A stretch of DNA of 64,000 nucleotides from Pedobacter sp014947265 (lineage in GTDB: Bacteria; Bacteroidota; Bacteroidia; Sphingobacteriales; Sphingobacteriaceae). The position numbers and the translations under genes were made by a program. Location of the stretch: assembly GCF_014947265.1 (NCBI RefSeq), contig NZ_JADCNK010000002.1:372001-436000 (forward strand), in the 5' to 3' direction. Below are positions 25,942-34,568 of this stretch, piece by piece (the first letter of the stretch is position 1; every line of letters starts with the position of its first letter). The notes under the pieces were generated by a model. That model did not search any database. It saw nothing but the letters and a program-made list of their open reading frames with translations, and was not told where the DNA came from.

Positions 25942-26097
25942 TCATGTCAAAACTTTTGAGTGGTAAGCATTAATTTGTTCGTTAACCCAAAATTCCTGTG
26001 TGGTATAATCATCAGGCCAATCTTTTCTCGCTTTTGCTTTAAGTTTTCGGATAATTTCTTCTTTAGCAGCATCAATTACATCATTTTTGGGTACTTT
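25942..26097 (-). pseudogene. Fragment of a small unrecognised coding sequence
   Basis: On the minus strand bases 26097 to 25945 read as 51 amino acids with well-formed composition: KVPKNDVIDAAKEEIIRK, then KDWPDDYTTQEFWVNEQINA, then TGA. The preceding in-frame codon is also a stop and there is no start. A one-base loss in the AAAA before GTACCC would join it to an upstream GTG. It looks like a decayed small gene; I do not recognise the family. The rest of 25861-26114 holds nothing else I can support. Confidence 0.5.
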
Positions 26098-26114
26098 TCA
26101 CTGTTTTAATCCCT

Positions 26115-26136
26115 CGGTCTGTGTCCCCACAGATCG
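26115..26136. repeat. GGTCTGTG palindrome
   Basis: CGGTCTGTGTCC and CCACAGATCG form a short hairpin. The same motif occurs four times in 57416-57639 in variant forms. Confidence 0.6.
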
Positions 26137-26150
26137 AAAGAAAACCCAAT

Positions 26151-26300
26151 TAAGTTACTACAATTTACATCTTGTATTAGCTTACGGCTAGATGATTACC
26201 GGCTGAGGGATAGCAACGGAAAGCCCACAGCCCGGTTTTCATCGGGCGAGGACTTGGTTGTATAGCCCGACCCTTGCGCAGCTTGGGGCACGCCCAGATA
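26151..26300. other. Structured intergenic element upstream of 26381
   Basis: Contains GGATAGCAACGGAAAGCCC, a hairpin GCCCG/CGGGC at 26230-26247, then TATAGCCCGACCC and GGGGCACGCCC. I recall nearly the same string from intergenic regions of several Bacteroidota; that is memory, not a search. It may be an untranslated RNA or a dispersed repeat. It is followed by an ordinary promoter-length stretch before the gene at 26381. Confidence 0.45.
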
Positions 26301-26380
26301 ATAACAAAATTCTTTTGCTAAAGAAAAACCTTATCTGCACCGCTTTGTTATAACAATATAAATTATAGGAGACCAATACC

Positions 26381-26788
26381 ATGGCAATTAACGAAAATAA
26401 AGGATCGCAGGATAAAATACATAGCACAACAGAAAATAGCGAAATCAACAAAGAAAATTTATCTTATGATAAAAATAAAGAGAGTTACGAACTCGATGTA
26501 AAGGGAACGGACAGCGAATACGATCATCCGATGGGATATGAAACGGTGGCTGCCGGTGCAAAAGATGACGATTCTACTTACGATGAGGCTAACCCTTATA
26601 TTGGTGATGAATATGCCAGAGATGAAGATATAGCAAACGATGAGCTGGAAGAATTGGGAATGCATGTAGATAACGGAGAAAGTGTTAAACTAAGTCCGGA
26701 AGATGAAATTCTTGCCCGTACACCAGAGGATAACCGCGATGATTTAGACGAAGAAGGTTACCCAATTAATGATGAGAAAGAAAAATAG
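26381..26788 (+). CDS. Small highly acidic protein
   Basis: The 135 residues are dominated by Asp, Glu, Asn and Lys, with almost no hydrophobic core and no signal peptide. The only ordered-looking piece is HPMGYETVAAGAKDDDSTYDEANPYIGDEYARDEDIA. It resembles the disordered acidic proteins annotated as hypothetical in Sphingobacteriaceae. It ends with DEEGYPINDEKEK. The role is unknown. The gene is set off on the left by the structured repeat element and on the right by a bidirectional terminator. Confidence 0.65.
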   Translation: MAINENKGSQDKIHSTTENSEINKENLSYDKNKESYELDVKGTDSEYDHPMGYETVAAGAKDDDSTYDEANPYIGDEYARDEDIANDELEELGMHVDNGESVKLSPEDEILARTPEDNRDDLDEEGYPINDEKEK

Positions 26789-26839
26789 TCAGGAGATAAC
26801 GTTGGTAAGATACTGATTTGACGAAACAACCATAAATAG

Positions 26840-26876
26840 AAAAGCAGGGTTATACTAAAAGTGTGATCCTGCTTTT
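26840..26876. terminator. Bidirectional terminator between 26381-26788 and dnaX
   Basis: AAAAGCAGGGTTATAC pairs with GTGTGATCCTGCTTTT (16 pairs, three of them G-T) around TAAAA, with T runs on both strands. Confidence 0.85.
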
Positions 26877-26902
26877 TGCTTTGGTTAAAAAACTATTCAT
26901 TT

Positions 26903-28726
26903 TTACGGATTAATATCTAAATTAAACCTCCGGCGTAATTCGTCCAGCTTTGGATTTTTGTTTACGAGATAATCGTACTTTTCGCGATTTCCGTAGAGCC
27001 TGTTTTCTATCTTGCGTTCCATTAACTTATAAGTAACCTCAACACCAAAGTTTCTAAGCTCGTTCCGTAAAAAATTTAAAAGTTCAACAGACTCTTGTTG
27101 TACAAGATGCTCCTGCGTTTTACTCTCTACCGAAATCTCGATTAGCTGAGGACTTAAAAGTGTAGGGGCAAAATTGTTTAAGATGGTAAAAAGATTAATC
27201 CGGTCAGTGGCTTTCATCTTTTGAGTAAATGCATTCCAGACTTCCAGTAAACGATCGTAACTGAAGGCTTCTCTGGCATCGCCCGTAACTTTTTTGGGTC
27301 CGTCATCATCATCTCCCTGGGCTACACGTTCCAAATCATTTAACGAAGGGATGAGTGTACTGATTGCGTTTGCCTTTGGAATATTAATACTGATGGAAGT
27401 GGCAGATGGTGGCGGACCAACCCGCTGACTTTCCTTTGGCTTTTCTGCTACTGGTATGCTAGCCGAAACAGGAGTATTAACAACAGGTGCAACAGCCTGA
27501 GCGGTATTTTCAACCTCAACTTTAGGCTTTGGGCTTTCAGCTGGCTCAGCTACGACATTAGTTTTTTTTTTATCCTGATCTGCGTCAGTTGCTGTGTTAT
27601 TAGGGCTTAAAGGCTGTTGTGCTAAATTGACGACTGACCGGATATGGCACATTTTAATCAGTGCCAACTCTACCTGCAAACGCTGGTTTTTAGAATTCTT
27701 GTAATTCAGATCGCAGGTATTGGCCAAATTTAATGCCGTTAATAAAAACGATAATTCTGTTTGCCTGCACTGATCGAGGTACTTTTGTTTGATATTTTCA
27801 CTCACCTCCAACAATTTAATGGTAGCGGCATCTTTACCTACTAATAGGTTTCGGAAGTGACTGGCCAAACCATTGATAAAGTTGTTGCCATCAAAACCAT
27901 TGTTCAGAATTTCATCGAACAGGAGCAGGGTTTGGCTAACTTCTGCTGCGGTTAGGTAAGAAGTAAGTTTGAAAAAGTAATCGTAATCTAGAATGTTAAG
28001 GTTGTCGATTACTGCTTTATAAGTGATGTTCTTATTGGCATAACTGGCAATCTGATCGAACATTGAAAGTGCATCACGCAAACCACCATCTGCTTTTTGA
28101 GCAATAATGTGTAAACCATCACTTTCGAAAGCAATATTTTCGCGTTGGGCAATGGTTGACAGGTGACTGGCAATATCTTCTACCTGGATACGGTTGAAAT
28201 CAAAAATCTGGCAACGCGATAAAATAGTCGGCAGGATTTTATGTTTTTCGGTGGTGGCCAGGATAAAAATAGCATAAGAAGGCGGTTCTTCCAATGTTTT
28301 CAGAAAGGCATTAAATGCACTCTGAGATAACATGTGAACCTCATCAATGATATAGATCTTATATTTTCCAGCTTGGGGCGGTATACGAACCTGCTCAATT
28401 AAGCTACGGATATCATCAACTGAGTTGTTTGATGCCGCATCTAATTCGTGAACATTAAAGGAATGCCCGTTCTGGAAAGAAAGACAATTGTCGCATTGAC
28501 CACAAGCTTCCATTTCGGCTGTAGGGTTGGTACAGTTAATGGTTTTTGCAAGGATACGTGCACAGGTAGTTTTACCCACCCCACGCGGCCCGCAAAATAA
28601 AAATGCCTGGGCAAGCTGATTGTTTTTGATGGCGTTTTTTAACGTACCGGTAATATGCTGCTGGCCAACAACGGTTTCGAAGGTGGCTGGGCGGTATTTA
28701 CGGGCAGAAACGATAAAATTTTCCAT
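26903..28726 (-). CDS. dnaX: DNA polymerase III gamma/tau subunit
   Basis: The ATG at 28726 gives 607 residues; a GTG two codons upstream is also possible. It opens with SARKYRPATFETVVGQQHI. The Walker A motif is GPRGVGKT (46-53), zinc cysteines are Cys65, 75, 78 and 81, and the DEVH Walker B lies near residue 127. The clamp-loader ATPase domains end about residue 365. A proline- and charge-rich linker then leads to a tau-specific C-terminal domain. This is the clamp loader's motor and the link to the polymerase. The linker contains a run of 10 A at residues 386-389 that could produce a truncated gamma form. Confidence 0.96.
   Translation of the reverse strand: MENFIVSARKYRPATFETVVGQQHITGTLKNAIKNNQLAQAFLFCGPRGVGKTTCARILAKTINCTNPTAEMEACGQCDNCLSFQNGHSFNVHELDAASNNSVDDIRSLIEQVRIPPQAGKYKIYIIDEVHMLSQSAFNAFLKTLEEPPSYAIFILATTEKHKILPTILSRCQIFDFNRIQVEDIASHLSTIAQRENIAFESDGLHIIAQKADGGLRDALSMFDQIASYANKNITYKAVIDNLNILDYDYFFKLTSYLTAAEVSQTLLLFDEILNNGFDGNNFINGLASHFRNLLVGKDAATIKLLEVSENIKQKYLDQCRQTELSFLLTALNLANTCDLNYKNSKNQRLQVELALIKMCHIRSVVNLAQQPLSPNNTATDADQDKKKTNVVAEPAESPKPKVEVENTAQAVAPVVNTPVSASIPVAEKPKESQRVGPPPSATSISINIPKANAISTLIPSLNDLERVAQGDDDDGPKKVTGDAREAFSYDRLLEVWNAFTQKMKATDRINLFTILNNFAPTLLSPQLIEISVESKTQEHLVQQESVELLNFLRNELRNFGVEVTYKLMERKIENRLYGNREKYDYLVNKNPKLDELRRRFNLDINP
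27562..27571 (-). promoter_or_regulatory. A10 slippage site in dnaX
   Basis: On the coding strand GAT is followed by ten A and CTAATGTCGTAG. Read in frame it codes DKKKTNVV. An added A gives DKKKN then TAA; a lost A gives DKKKLMS then TAG. Either way a product of 389 or 391 residues results, ending just after the ATPase domains, like gamma in Thermus, where dnaX slippage on a run of nine A is known. Confidence 0.6.
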
Positions 28727-28862
28727 CGGCACGAAAATAGGAAAAATTTAGGTGTTGTAAGATTGAAAAGTTGGAATGTGGAAAAGTTGAAATACTGAAA
28801 TGATTTGTAAAAGATTATGTAACATTTAATGATAAAATTAATCTAATTGTAAAACTTTATAA

Positions 28863-29609
28863 ATGAGGATATTAATTTTTATTGGCGCAATAATGTTGTC
28901 TTTTTCAGGCACTTCGATGGCACAGGTTGATACTATAAATGCACAAAACCATAAATTGGTGATGAGCAATCTGAAGGAGGGAAAAAACAGTTACCTGGTT
29001 TATATGACTGATTCTCTTGAGACGAAACGGACTATCGGAGATATATGGGAGAGAACAACTGCTTTTAAAAAAAGAGATAAAAATGAAGTTGTAGAATTTG
29101 GTTGGAAATGGCTCCACAACGATTCACTTTTCGCCGCAGTAACAAACATCTGTGACCGGAAAACAATGTCTCCAATTTATCATTATGCCAGTTATAAACG
29201 CAGAGGCGTTTTTGCATACGATTATAAAGATGGCTTGATGCAGCCATCTGATACCGTAAAAAATAATGATGCAATCAAAAAAGGTCCGGTTAAATTAGAT
29301 ATTCCGATCATTTCGTGGGAGCAGGATTTAGAAACTTACCGATTATTGCCAATTAAAAAAGTTGGCCAGCAGTTTGATATTTCCTTTTTCGATCCTAACG
29401 AAAAATCAGCAACCTATCATCGTTATGAAGTGGTTGGCAAAGATAATTTGAAATTGAATGCAGATATAACAGCTAATTGCTGGCTGCTTAAAATTAATTA
29501 CAGCAAAGACAGTTATGCTATTTTCTGGTTAACCGGGAAATCAAAAGAGGTAATTAAAATGAAAGAATATTATAAAGGTAACTACCGTATAAAAGTGAAG
29601 CAATATTGA
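28863..29609 (+). CDS. Exported protein, DUF3108-like (tentative)
   Basis: The 248 residues begin with a signal peptide cut near TSMAQ. The body has long amphipathic strands and ends with the pattern DSYAIFWLTGKSKEVIKMKEYYKGNYRIKVKQ. This recalls DUF3108-type outer-envelope barrels, but the resemblance is weak. There is no catalytic motif that I can see. The next gene converges on it with a five-base gap and no clear terminator. Confidence 0.55.
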   Translation: MRILIFIGAIMLSFSGTSMAQVDTINAQNHKLVMSNLKEGKNSYLVYMTDSLETKRTIGDIWERTTAFKKRDKNEVVEFGWKWLHNDSLFAAVTNICDRKTMSPIYHYASYKRRGVFAYDYKDGLMQPSDTVKNNDAIKKGPVKLDIPIISWEQDLETYRLLPIKKVGQQFDISFFDPNEKSATYHRYEVVGKDNLKLNADITANCWLLKINYSKDSYAIFWLTGKSKEVIKMKEYYKGNYRIKVKQY

Positions 29610-29614
29610 TTATA

Positions 29615-30373
29615 TTAATGATAAAGGTTGTAAAACTGTTTATATCTTTCTTCAAACTTGTCAAAACTGCCAAAAGTTAGTTCAATCGATTTTTCGGTAT
29701 CGTAGCCTTGAGTGTTTAGTTTTATTATTTTTTTAAGCAGGTCTGTTCTTTTCGATTTTATAAAAAAGTAGATCATACTATAGGCTGTGTTGTAATTGTC
29801 GTCTATACCATGCCCGTAAAACGAACCGCTATATATTTTAAAGAAATTTTTTAACCTTTCGCTGTCTTTCGAATCTATTCCTGCTTTTATGCTCTTAATT
29901 CTGCCGCTTTGCGGGTAAGCGTATAAATTCCCCTCGCTGTCAAAATCCAGCGTTTCGAAAAACTCTGCTAATCCTTCATTTAACCATTTGGGAGAATTTT
30001 TAAAATTAAACTGAAAAATACTATGACTGGCCTCATGGAGTGCTACCGAAATGAAATCGCTGCTCTTGTATACAAAGGCTTCATTAATTGCGGCAATATA
30101 AAATCCGGCACTATTTATTGGTGCGCTGTATGTTTTTTGCGCTAACCGGTAATCTTTATTTTTTCCATATAGGTTTATTTTTACCGGGGCGGTAATGTTT
30201 TCTCTTGTCTCAAAAATTTCGTTGCAGAACATGCGTTCGTAAGCAATTAGTTTTTCTATTTTCTTTTGCTCGTTGTCGTTTATCTTGCAATTAACTAAAT
30301 TAAGGTCAACGTATTGGGCGTAAAGGGGCATACTGATCATATTTGCTATTACAAGCAGCAGAAATTTATTCAT
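29615..30373 (-). CDS. Exported predicted zinc metallopeptidase (DUF1570-like)
   Basis: The 252-residue protein has a signal peptide (ending MPLYAQ). It carries the gluzincin signature HEASH near residue 113 followed about 20 residues later by WLNEGLAEFFE, whose Glu would be the third zinc ligand. This is the peptidase-MA/DUF1570 arrangement. It probably acts on proteins in the periplasm. It follows the thioredoxin-like gene by 21 bases, so the two are likely one transcript; whether they cooperate is unknown. Confidence 0.78.
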   Translation of the reverse strand: MNKFLLLVIANMISMPLYAQYVDLNLVNCKINDNEQKKIEKLIAYERMFCNEIFETRENITAPVKINLYGKNKDYRLAQKTYSAPINSAGFYIAAINEAFVYKSSDFISVALHEASHSIFQFNFKNSPKWLNEGLAEFFETLDFDSEGNLYAYPQSGRIKSIKAGIDSKDSERLKNFFKIYSGSFYGHGIDDNYNTAYSMIYFFIKSKRTDLLKKIIKLNTQGYDTEKSIELTFGSFDKFEERYKQFYNLYH

Positions 30374-30394
30374 GTTACTGTCTTAATTTCTTTG

Positions 30395-32698
30395 TTACAA
30401 GTGTTCTTCTAAAAGTTTTTTAATTTGTCTGTTATCCATAAATCCCAAAGCCGGGTTTACCACTTTGCCTTCTTTATTAATCAGCACTTGATGCGGAATG
30501 CCTGTAATTTTAAATTTATCAGCTAAATAGCGCCATTCATCACTTTTTAGCCTATAGTGTTGTCCTTTTATAGTGGGCACTAAATTCTGGTAGGCAACCA
30601 AAGGCGAGCTTTCATCAGTAATGTAAACAAATACAACATTGCTATCTTTCATTTCTTCTTTCAAAGGTCTGATTTCCGCAATTCCGTTAAGGCAGGGACC
30701 ACACCATGTTGCCCAAAAATCAACTAAAATAACCTTGCCTGCATGTTTGCTGATAATGTTATCTAAAATTTTATCCGCTTCTACTTTTGGTGTTTGGTTT
30801 ACAAAATATCCCCCGTTTTTTTTATTAGCGATGATCTGTTTTTCTGTATCGTTGTTTCTGAGTTTAATATAATCTTTTACAAACTGATTCTTAATATCTG
30901 ATAGGGCATAAGGCAAATTGTTCTGGCTGATTGGAGAGAGTTCGCTAACAATTGGTCTTAAAATATCTTGTGCGTTCATAATATCAACCAAAATCCCTTT
31001 GTTAATATTAAATGCCGAATCGATTAATTTGATATAATAATTTGAGAAATTTTTTGTGTTAAAGATTTTGATAAAATCACCATGTTCCTGCAACCATGCA
31101 TCTTGTATGTGTTTATCAGCACTATCTATTTTTAATGAAAGTCCATCTGATGATATCAATTTTTCGAAAGATTTGTCTAAATCAGTAAGTGCGATATCAC
31201 TCGCTTTAAGCGCATGTAACATATCAGCATAATTATGGGTATAGCTATATCTGTCAGGTCTTACTCCCGGTAAAAATTTAAATCTGTTAATAAAGGCATT
31301 GTAATTTCCACTAATTACAGAAAGTTCATCATTGATGATTTTTTGGTCGAAAAAATTATAGTAATCATCAGGGTATTTTTCAGCCTTCTTTTTAGTCGCC
31401 CTATTTGCATATTCATAATTCCAGTTATACTCGATAATATGGTTGGCATAACCACATACAATATCTATCCTTTTAACTTGATAGGCTTTCTCTGAAAGGG
31501 TTCCAGGCTGGTGGGTGGAATCTAACCTGGAAAGTTCTGTTTTTTGAAGATTCAGTAAATAAGTTTTATAGTCGTTTGGCTTCATGTCAACTATTCTTTT
31601 TTGGATGTCTTCATAGTCGAATAAATCAAATTTATTTAAAAGAGAAAGATCCTCATTTAATTGAGCCAGCTCACCTGTATATCTGGTATTTTCATCGCCA
31701 ATAATGACAAAAAGTTCTTTGCCAGGCTCCAGGTAGATATCATTTTCATTGACTATATCTGACCTCAGGAAAACTCTTTCGGGTTGATAAATCCCTACTT
31801 TGGCCGAAAAATAACCGTTTTTTTGTATTGCTATGATCTGGTTTTCCTGTCCCCCCGATATAATATTGTCTATGTACAACATCAGGGTTTTAGTTGCCAA
31901 TTTAGGACTGTAGTTTTTAATATAACCACTAAAAGTAGCACTATCGTTTTTGAAGATGGGAAGTTTATAGGTTTCCTTTTGAATAATTCTTTTACAATCT
32001 GCCTGGTTTTTGCTTAACTGAACTGTTTTATTATCAATGGTAAGGTTGATCGTGTTGTTCTTTAATCCGCTAATTGAAAGCTGTTTGGTTTCTTTGCCAT
32101 TAGCAATGGTTATTGATGTAAGGATGCTATTCGGCTTTTTAAGGGTGTTTTTATAAGTCCAAACTTTGTTATCATAAACTACCGATTGATTATAAAAGGC
32201 GATTTCGAGATTATTATTGTTTTTATTATACCAGCTCGTATAAATAAAGTTTGGAAGTAAATTTTTGCTTTCCTGCAAGGCAATGTCATAGATTTTCCAG
32301 CTATTATCACCCTCTTCTACATAATCAATACTGGTGGCTTTTGCATTAATTTTTGGAAAAATAAGCTGATACGATACACTACCACTTGGTGGCATATAGT
32401 ATTGATTATCTAATGGAATGCCAACTGTTTTCCTGATGTAGTATTTGGCGGTACCGGTATTGTCTTGAAGATAAGTGTTTTTAGGTATCCTGATCCATTG
32501 CCCGGCAGTATAGGTAGTGGTAAACCATAATACAGTAGCGGTATCTGATGTTACTATTTTTGTGATTTTCAGCGTTGATGAGGCGCTGTTAAAACCAACA
32601 AATGGATTGGTTATTGTTTTTTGAGCGTGCAGGCCTACTGTAACTATCGATAGAAAAAAGGCTAGTACAATTTTTTGATGGAGAGAACTGGTTTTCAT
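30395..32698 (-). CDS. Exported TlpA-like thioredoxin-domain protein
   Basis: The 767 residues start with a signal peptide (ending GLHAQ). The long N-terminal part has a region with strands of unknown fold. The C-terminal 140 residues are a TlpA-type thioredoxin domain with VDFWATWCGPC around residue 665, a cis-Pro loop near TGIPHQVLINKEG and the usual ending. Such proteins reduce disulfides in the periplasm. The N-terminal extension is typical of Bacteroidota peroxiredoxin/TlpA relatives of unknown purpose. It lies just upstream of the metallopeptidase gene (21 bases). Confidence 0.85.
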   Translation of the reverse strand: MKTSSLHQKIVLAFFLSIVTVGLHAQKTITNPFVGFNSASSTLKITKIVTSDTATVLWFTTTYTAGQWIRIPKNTYLQDNTGTAKYYIRKTVGIPLDNQYYMPPSGSVSYQLIFPKINAKATSIDYVEEGDNSWKIYDIALQESKNLLPNFIYTSWYNKNNNNLEIAFYNQSVVYDNKVWTYKNTLKKPNSILTSITIANGKETKQLSISGLKNNTINLTIDNKTVQLSKNQADCKRIIQKETYKLPIFKNDSATFSGYIKNYSPKLATKTLMLYIDNIISGGQENQIIAIQKNGYFSAKVGIYQPERVFLRSDIVNENDIYLEPGKELFVIIGDENTRYTGELAQLNEDLSLLNKFDLFDYEDIQKRIVDMKPNDYKTYLLNLQKTELSRLDSTHQPGTLSEKAYQVKRIDIVCGYANHIIEYNWNYEYANRATKKKAEKYPDDYYNFFDQKIINDELSVISGNYNAFINRFKFLPGVRPDRYSYTHNYADMLHALKASDIALTDLDKSFEKLISSDGLSLKIDSADKHIQDAWLQEHGDFIKIFNTKNFSNYYIKLIDSAFNINKGILVDIMNAQDILRPIVSELSPISQNNLPYALSDIKNQFVKDYIKLRNNDTEKQIIANKKNGGYFVNQTPKVEADKILDNIISKHAGKVILVDFWATWCGPCLNGIAEIRPLKEEMKDSNVVFVYITDESSPLVAYQNLVPTIKGQHYRLKSDEWRYLADKFKITGIPHQVLINKEGKVVNPALGFMDNRQIKKLLEEHL

Positions 32699-32774
32699 TG
32701 TTTTAGATTGAAAAACAAGTATAACTAAAAAACGGGTTATTGTCCGTTAAATTCTGTTAAATAAGAGTTGTAAA

Positions 32775-33638
32775 CTATTTGATCACTGATTTTAGTTCAT
32801 GCCTATATTCTGAAGCACTTTTGCCGGTAAATTCTTTAAATAATTTATTGAAATGGCTAAAGTTGTTAAAGCCACTTTCATAAGAAATATTGGCAATGCT
32901 GATGGGTTTTTCGGCAAGAAGCTTTGACGCATGCACTACACGATATTCGTTTACAAAATGTGTAAAGGTTTTTTTGGTAATTTTTTTAAAATAACGGCAA
33001 AAGGAAGGAACCGTCATACTCGACATTTCCGCCACGTGCTGTAAACTAATCTGTTCCTGGAAATGGTCTTTTACGTAGTTAAAAATCATATTAATGCGGT
33101 CGTTATCCTGCACCTGCATTTCCATCGAAAATCCGTCGGCATTTAAGATTTTATAATCTTTCGCATGTTCAAGTTCCTTTAATACGCTGAGTAGCGTTAA
33201 AAGTCTTTCAAAAGGCGACTGATCGTCCATCATTTCTATGCTATCGCCAACGGCCCGCATGGTTTCGCTACCAAAGGCAATTCCCGCCTTTGCTTTGTCG
33301 AATAATTCGTGGATGCCTTTGATTTCCTGCAGACCTAAAAAGATGTCGCCCAAAAAATCGGGTTTCATCTGGATAACAGTTTCGTTTTTGTTTCCGGTAT
33401 TGGTATCGGTAAAACCACAATGGGGAAGATTGCTGCCAATGAGGATCAGATCACCTTCGGTATAATAGGACACATGACTGCCGATCTGCCTTTTGCCGGC
33501 CCCTCCGTTAACAAACACCATTTCAATTTCAGGATGGTAATGCCAAAGATGCGCCATATTGTTGGCGTTTTCTACATATTTTGAATAATAAAATGAACTT
33601 CCAAAAGAAGGCTCAACAACTTCAAAACTTGGTTTCAT
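32775..33638 (-). CDS. AraC-family regulator with cupin sensor
   Basis: The 287 residues contain an N-terminal cupin (HLWHYHPEIEMVFVNGG, GDLILIGSNLPH) and a C-terminal pair of helix-turn-helix motifs: QISLQHVAEMSSMTVPSFCRYFKKITKKTFTHFVNEYR and SIANISYESGFNNFSHFNKLFKEFTGKSASEYR. It should bind a small ligand, often a sugar, and activate nearby or distant genes. The target is not obvious. It is separated from the TlpA-like gene by 76 bases on the same strand, and from the secreted-protein gene at 33820 by a divergent spacer. Confidence 0.9.
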   Translation of the reverse strand: MKPSFEVVEPSFGSSFYYSKYVENANNMAHLWHYHPEIEMVFVNGGAGKRQIGSHVSYYTEGDLILIGSNLPHCGFTDTNTGNKNETVIQMKPDFLGDIFLGLQEIKGIHELFDKAKAGIAFGSETMRAVGDSIEMMDDQSPFERLLTLLSVLKELEHAKDYKILNADGFSMEMQVQDNDRINMIFNYVKDHFQEQISLQHVAEMSSMTVPSFCRYFKKITKKTFTHFVNEYRVVHASKLLAEKPISIANISYESGFNNFSHFNKLFKEFTGKSASEYRHELKSVIK

Positions 33639-33819
33639 GTTTTGCTAATTATGTGTTCTAAAATAGATAAAAAATATGCTTTATTATAGGTTTTGTTAAA
33701 ATATCGAATAATTAAGGGTAATATAGCATAGGTATTGGCAAATATGCAATCACCTATCTTTCAGATGCCTCCGTACCTTAGTGGTGTCATATAATGATTA
33801 ACTCTAAAAAATATTGGTT

Positions 33820-34413
33820 ATGAAAAAGTTCTTAAAAATCGGTTTAATAGCAGCGTTATTTTTTACTGCTACGGGTGTACACGCTAACGATGATGATTTT
33901 ACTTTAAAAGTAAAAGGTGAAAAAGAAAAATTTATTCGTTTCTCTGTAGATAAAGCAGAAAATGTTAATTTATCACTCATTGATGCATATGATGAAGTTT
34001 TATTTGAAGAAAACATCCATGCTTCAGCTGCCTCCAGCAAAGTTTATGATCTGAATGAGCTTCCTGATGGAAAATATACGCTTAAAGTAGAGTCGGATGT
34101 AAAAGTTGCAAAATATAGTGTGGTAATTAAAAACGGTGAGGCACTTGTTTCTGAACCTAAAGTTTCTAACCTGTTTAAACCTGTTTATACTAAAAAAGAT
34201 CAGGTAATTACGCTTAACCTTGAAAACCTGGAGAATAGTCCGGTGGAAGTTAAAGTGTATAACGAATACAATGATGTGGTTTATAATGAGGTATTCAAAG
34301 ATAAATCGCAATTGGTAAAGAAATTCAATATCGGTAAAACAGATTCTAAAGAATTAACCTTCGTTGTGAAGTTCAATGAAGAGAGTTTTGTTAAAACGAT
34401 TGAAACATATTAA
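33820..34413 (+). CDS. Exported protein of unknown function
   Basis: The ATG at 33820 (MKKFLKIGLIAALFF) is the start; a TTG six bases upstream is in frame but unlikely. The 197 residues have a signal peptide cleaved near VHAND. The mature protein looks like two beta-sandwich modules with sequence LPDGKYTLKVESDVKVAKYSVVI in the middle, which resembles the Por secretion-system type C-terminal repeats only loosely. It has no catalytic motif. A terminator follows at 34439-34464. Confidence 0.62.
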   Translation: MKKFLKIGLIAALFFTATGVHANDDDFTLKVKGEKEKFIRFSVDKAENVNLSLIDAYDEVLFEENIHASAASSKVYDLNELPDGKYTLKVESDVKVAKYSVVIKNGEALVSEPKVSNLFKPVYTKKDQVITLNLENLENSPVEVKVYNEYNDVVYNEVFKDKSQLVKKFNIGKTDSKELTFVVKFNEESFVKTIETY

Positions 34414-34438
34414 ACATTTTACAGCTAATTGATGTTTG

Positions 34439-34464
34439 AGGTTGCCCTTGGGTAACCTTTTTTT
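34439..34464 (+). terminator. Rho-independent terminator
   Basis: AGGTTGCCC pairs with GGGTAACCT (one G-T) with a two-base loop, followed by seven T. It ends the 33820-34413 transcript. Confidence 0.75.
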
Positions 34465-34568
34465 GTTTAAGGGCTATTGAAAAAACATTGTCTGGCTATT
34501 TGTGGATGAGGTTTTTGAATCTTTAATTTAATATTTTGCATTATCTTAGCCGCTTAAATTAACGCAAT

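Noticed and set aside
22315..26300. CRISPR array
   Set aside because: The repeats are long, palindromic, of different families and not evenly spaced, and there are no cas genes.
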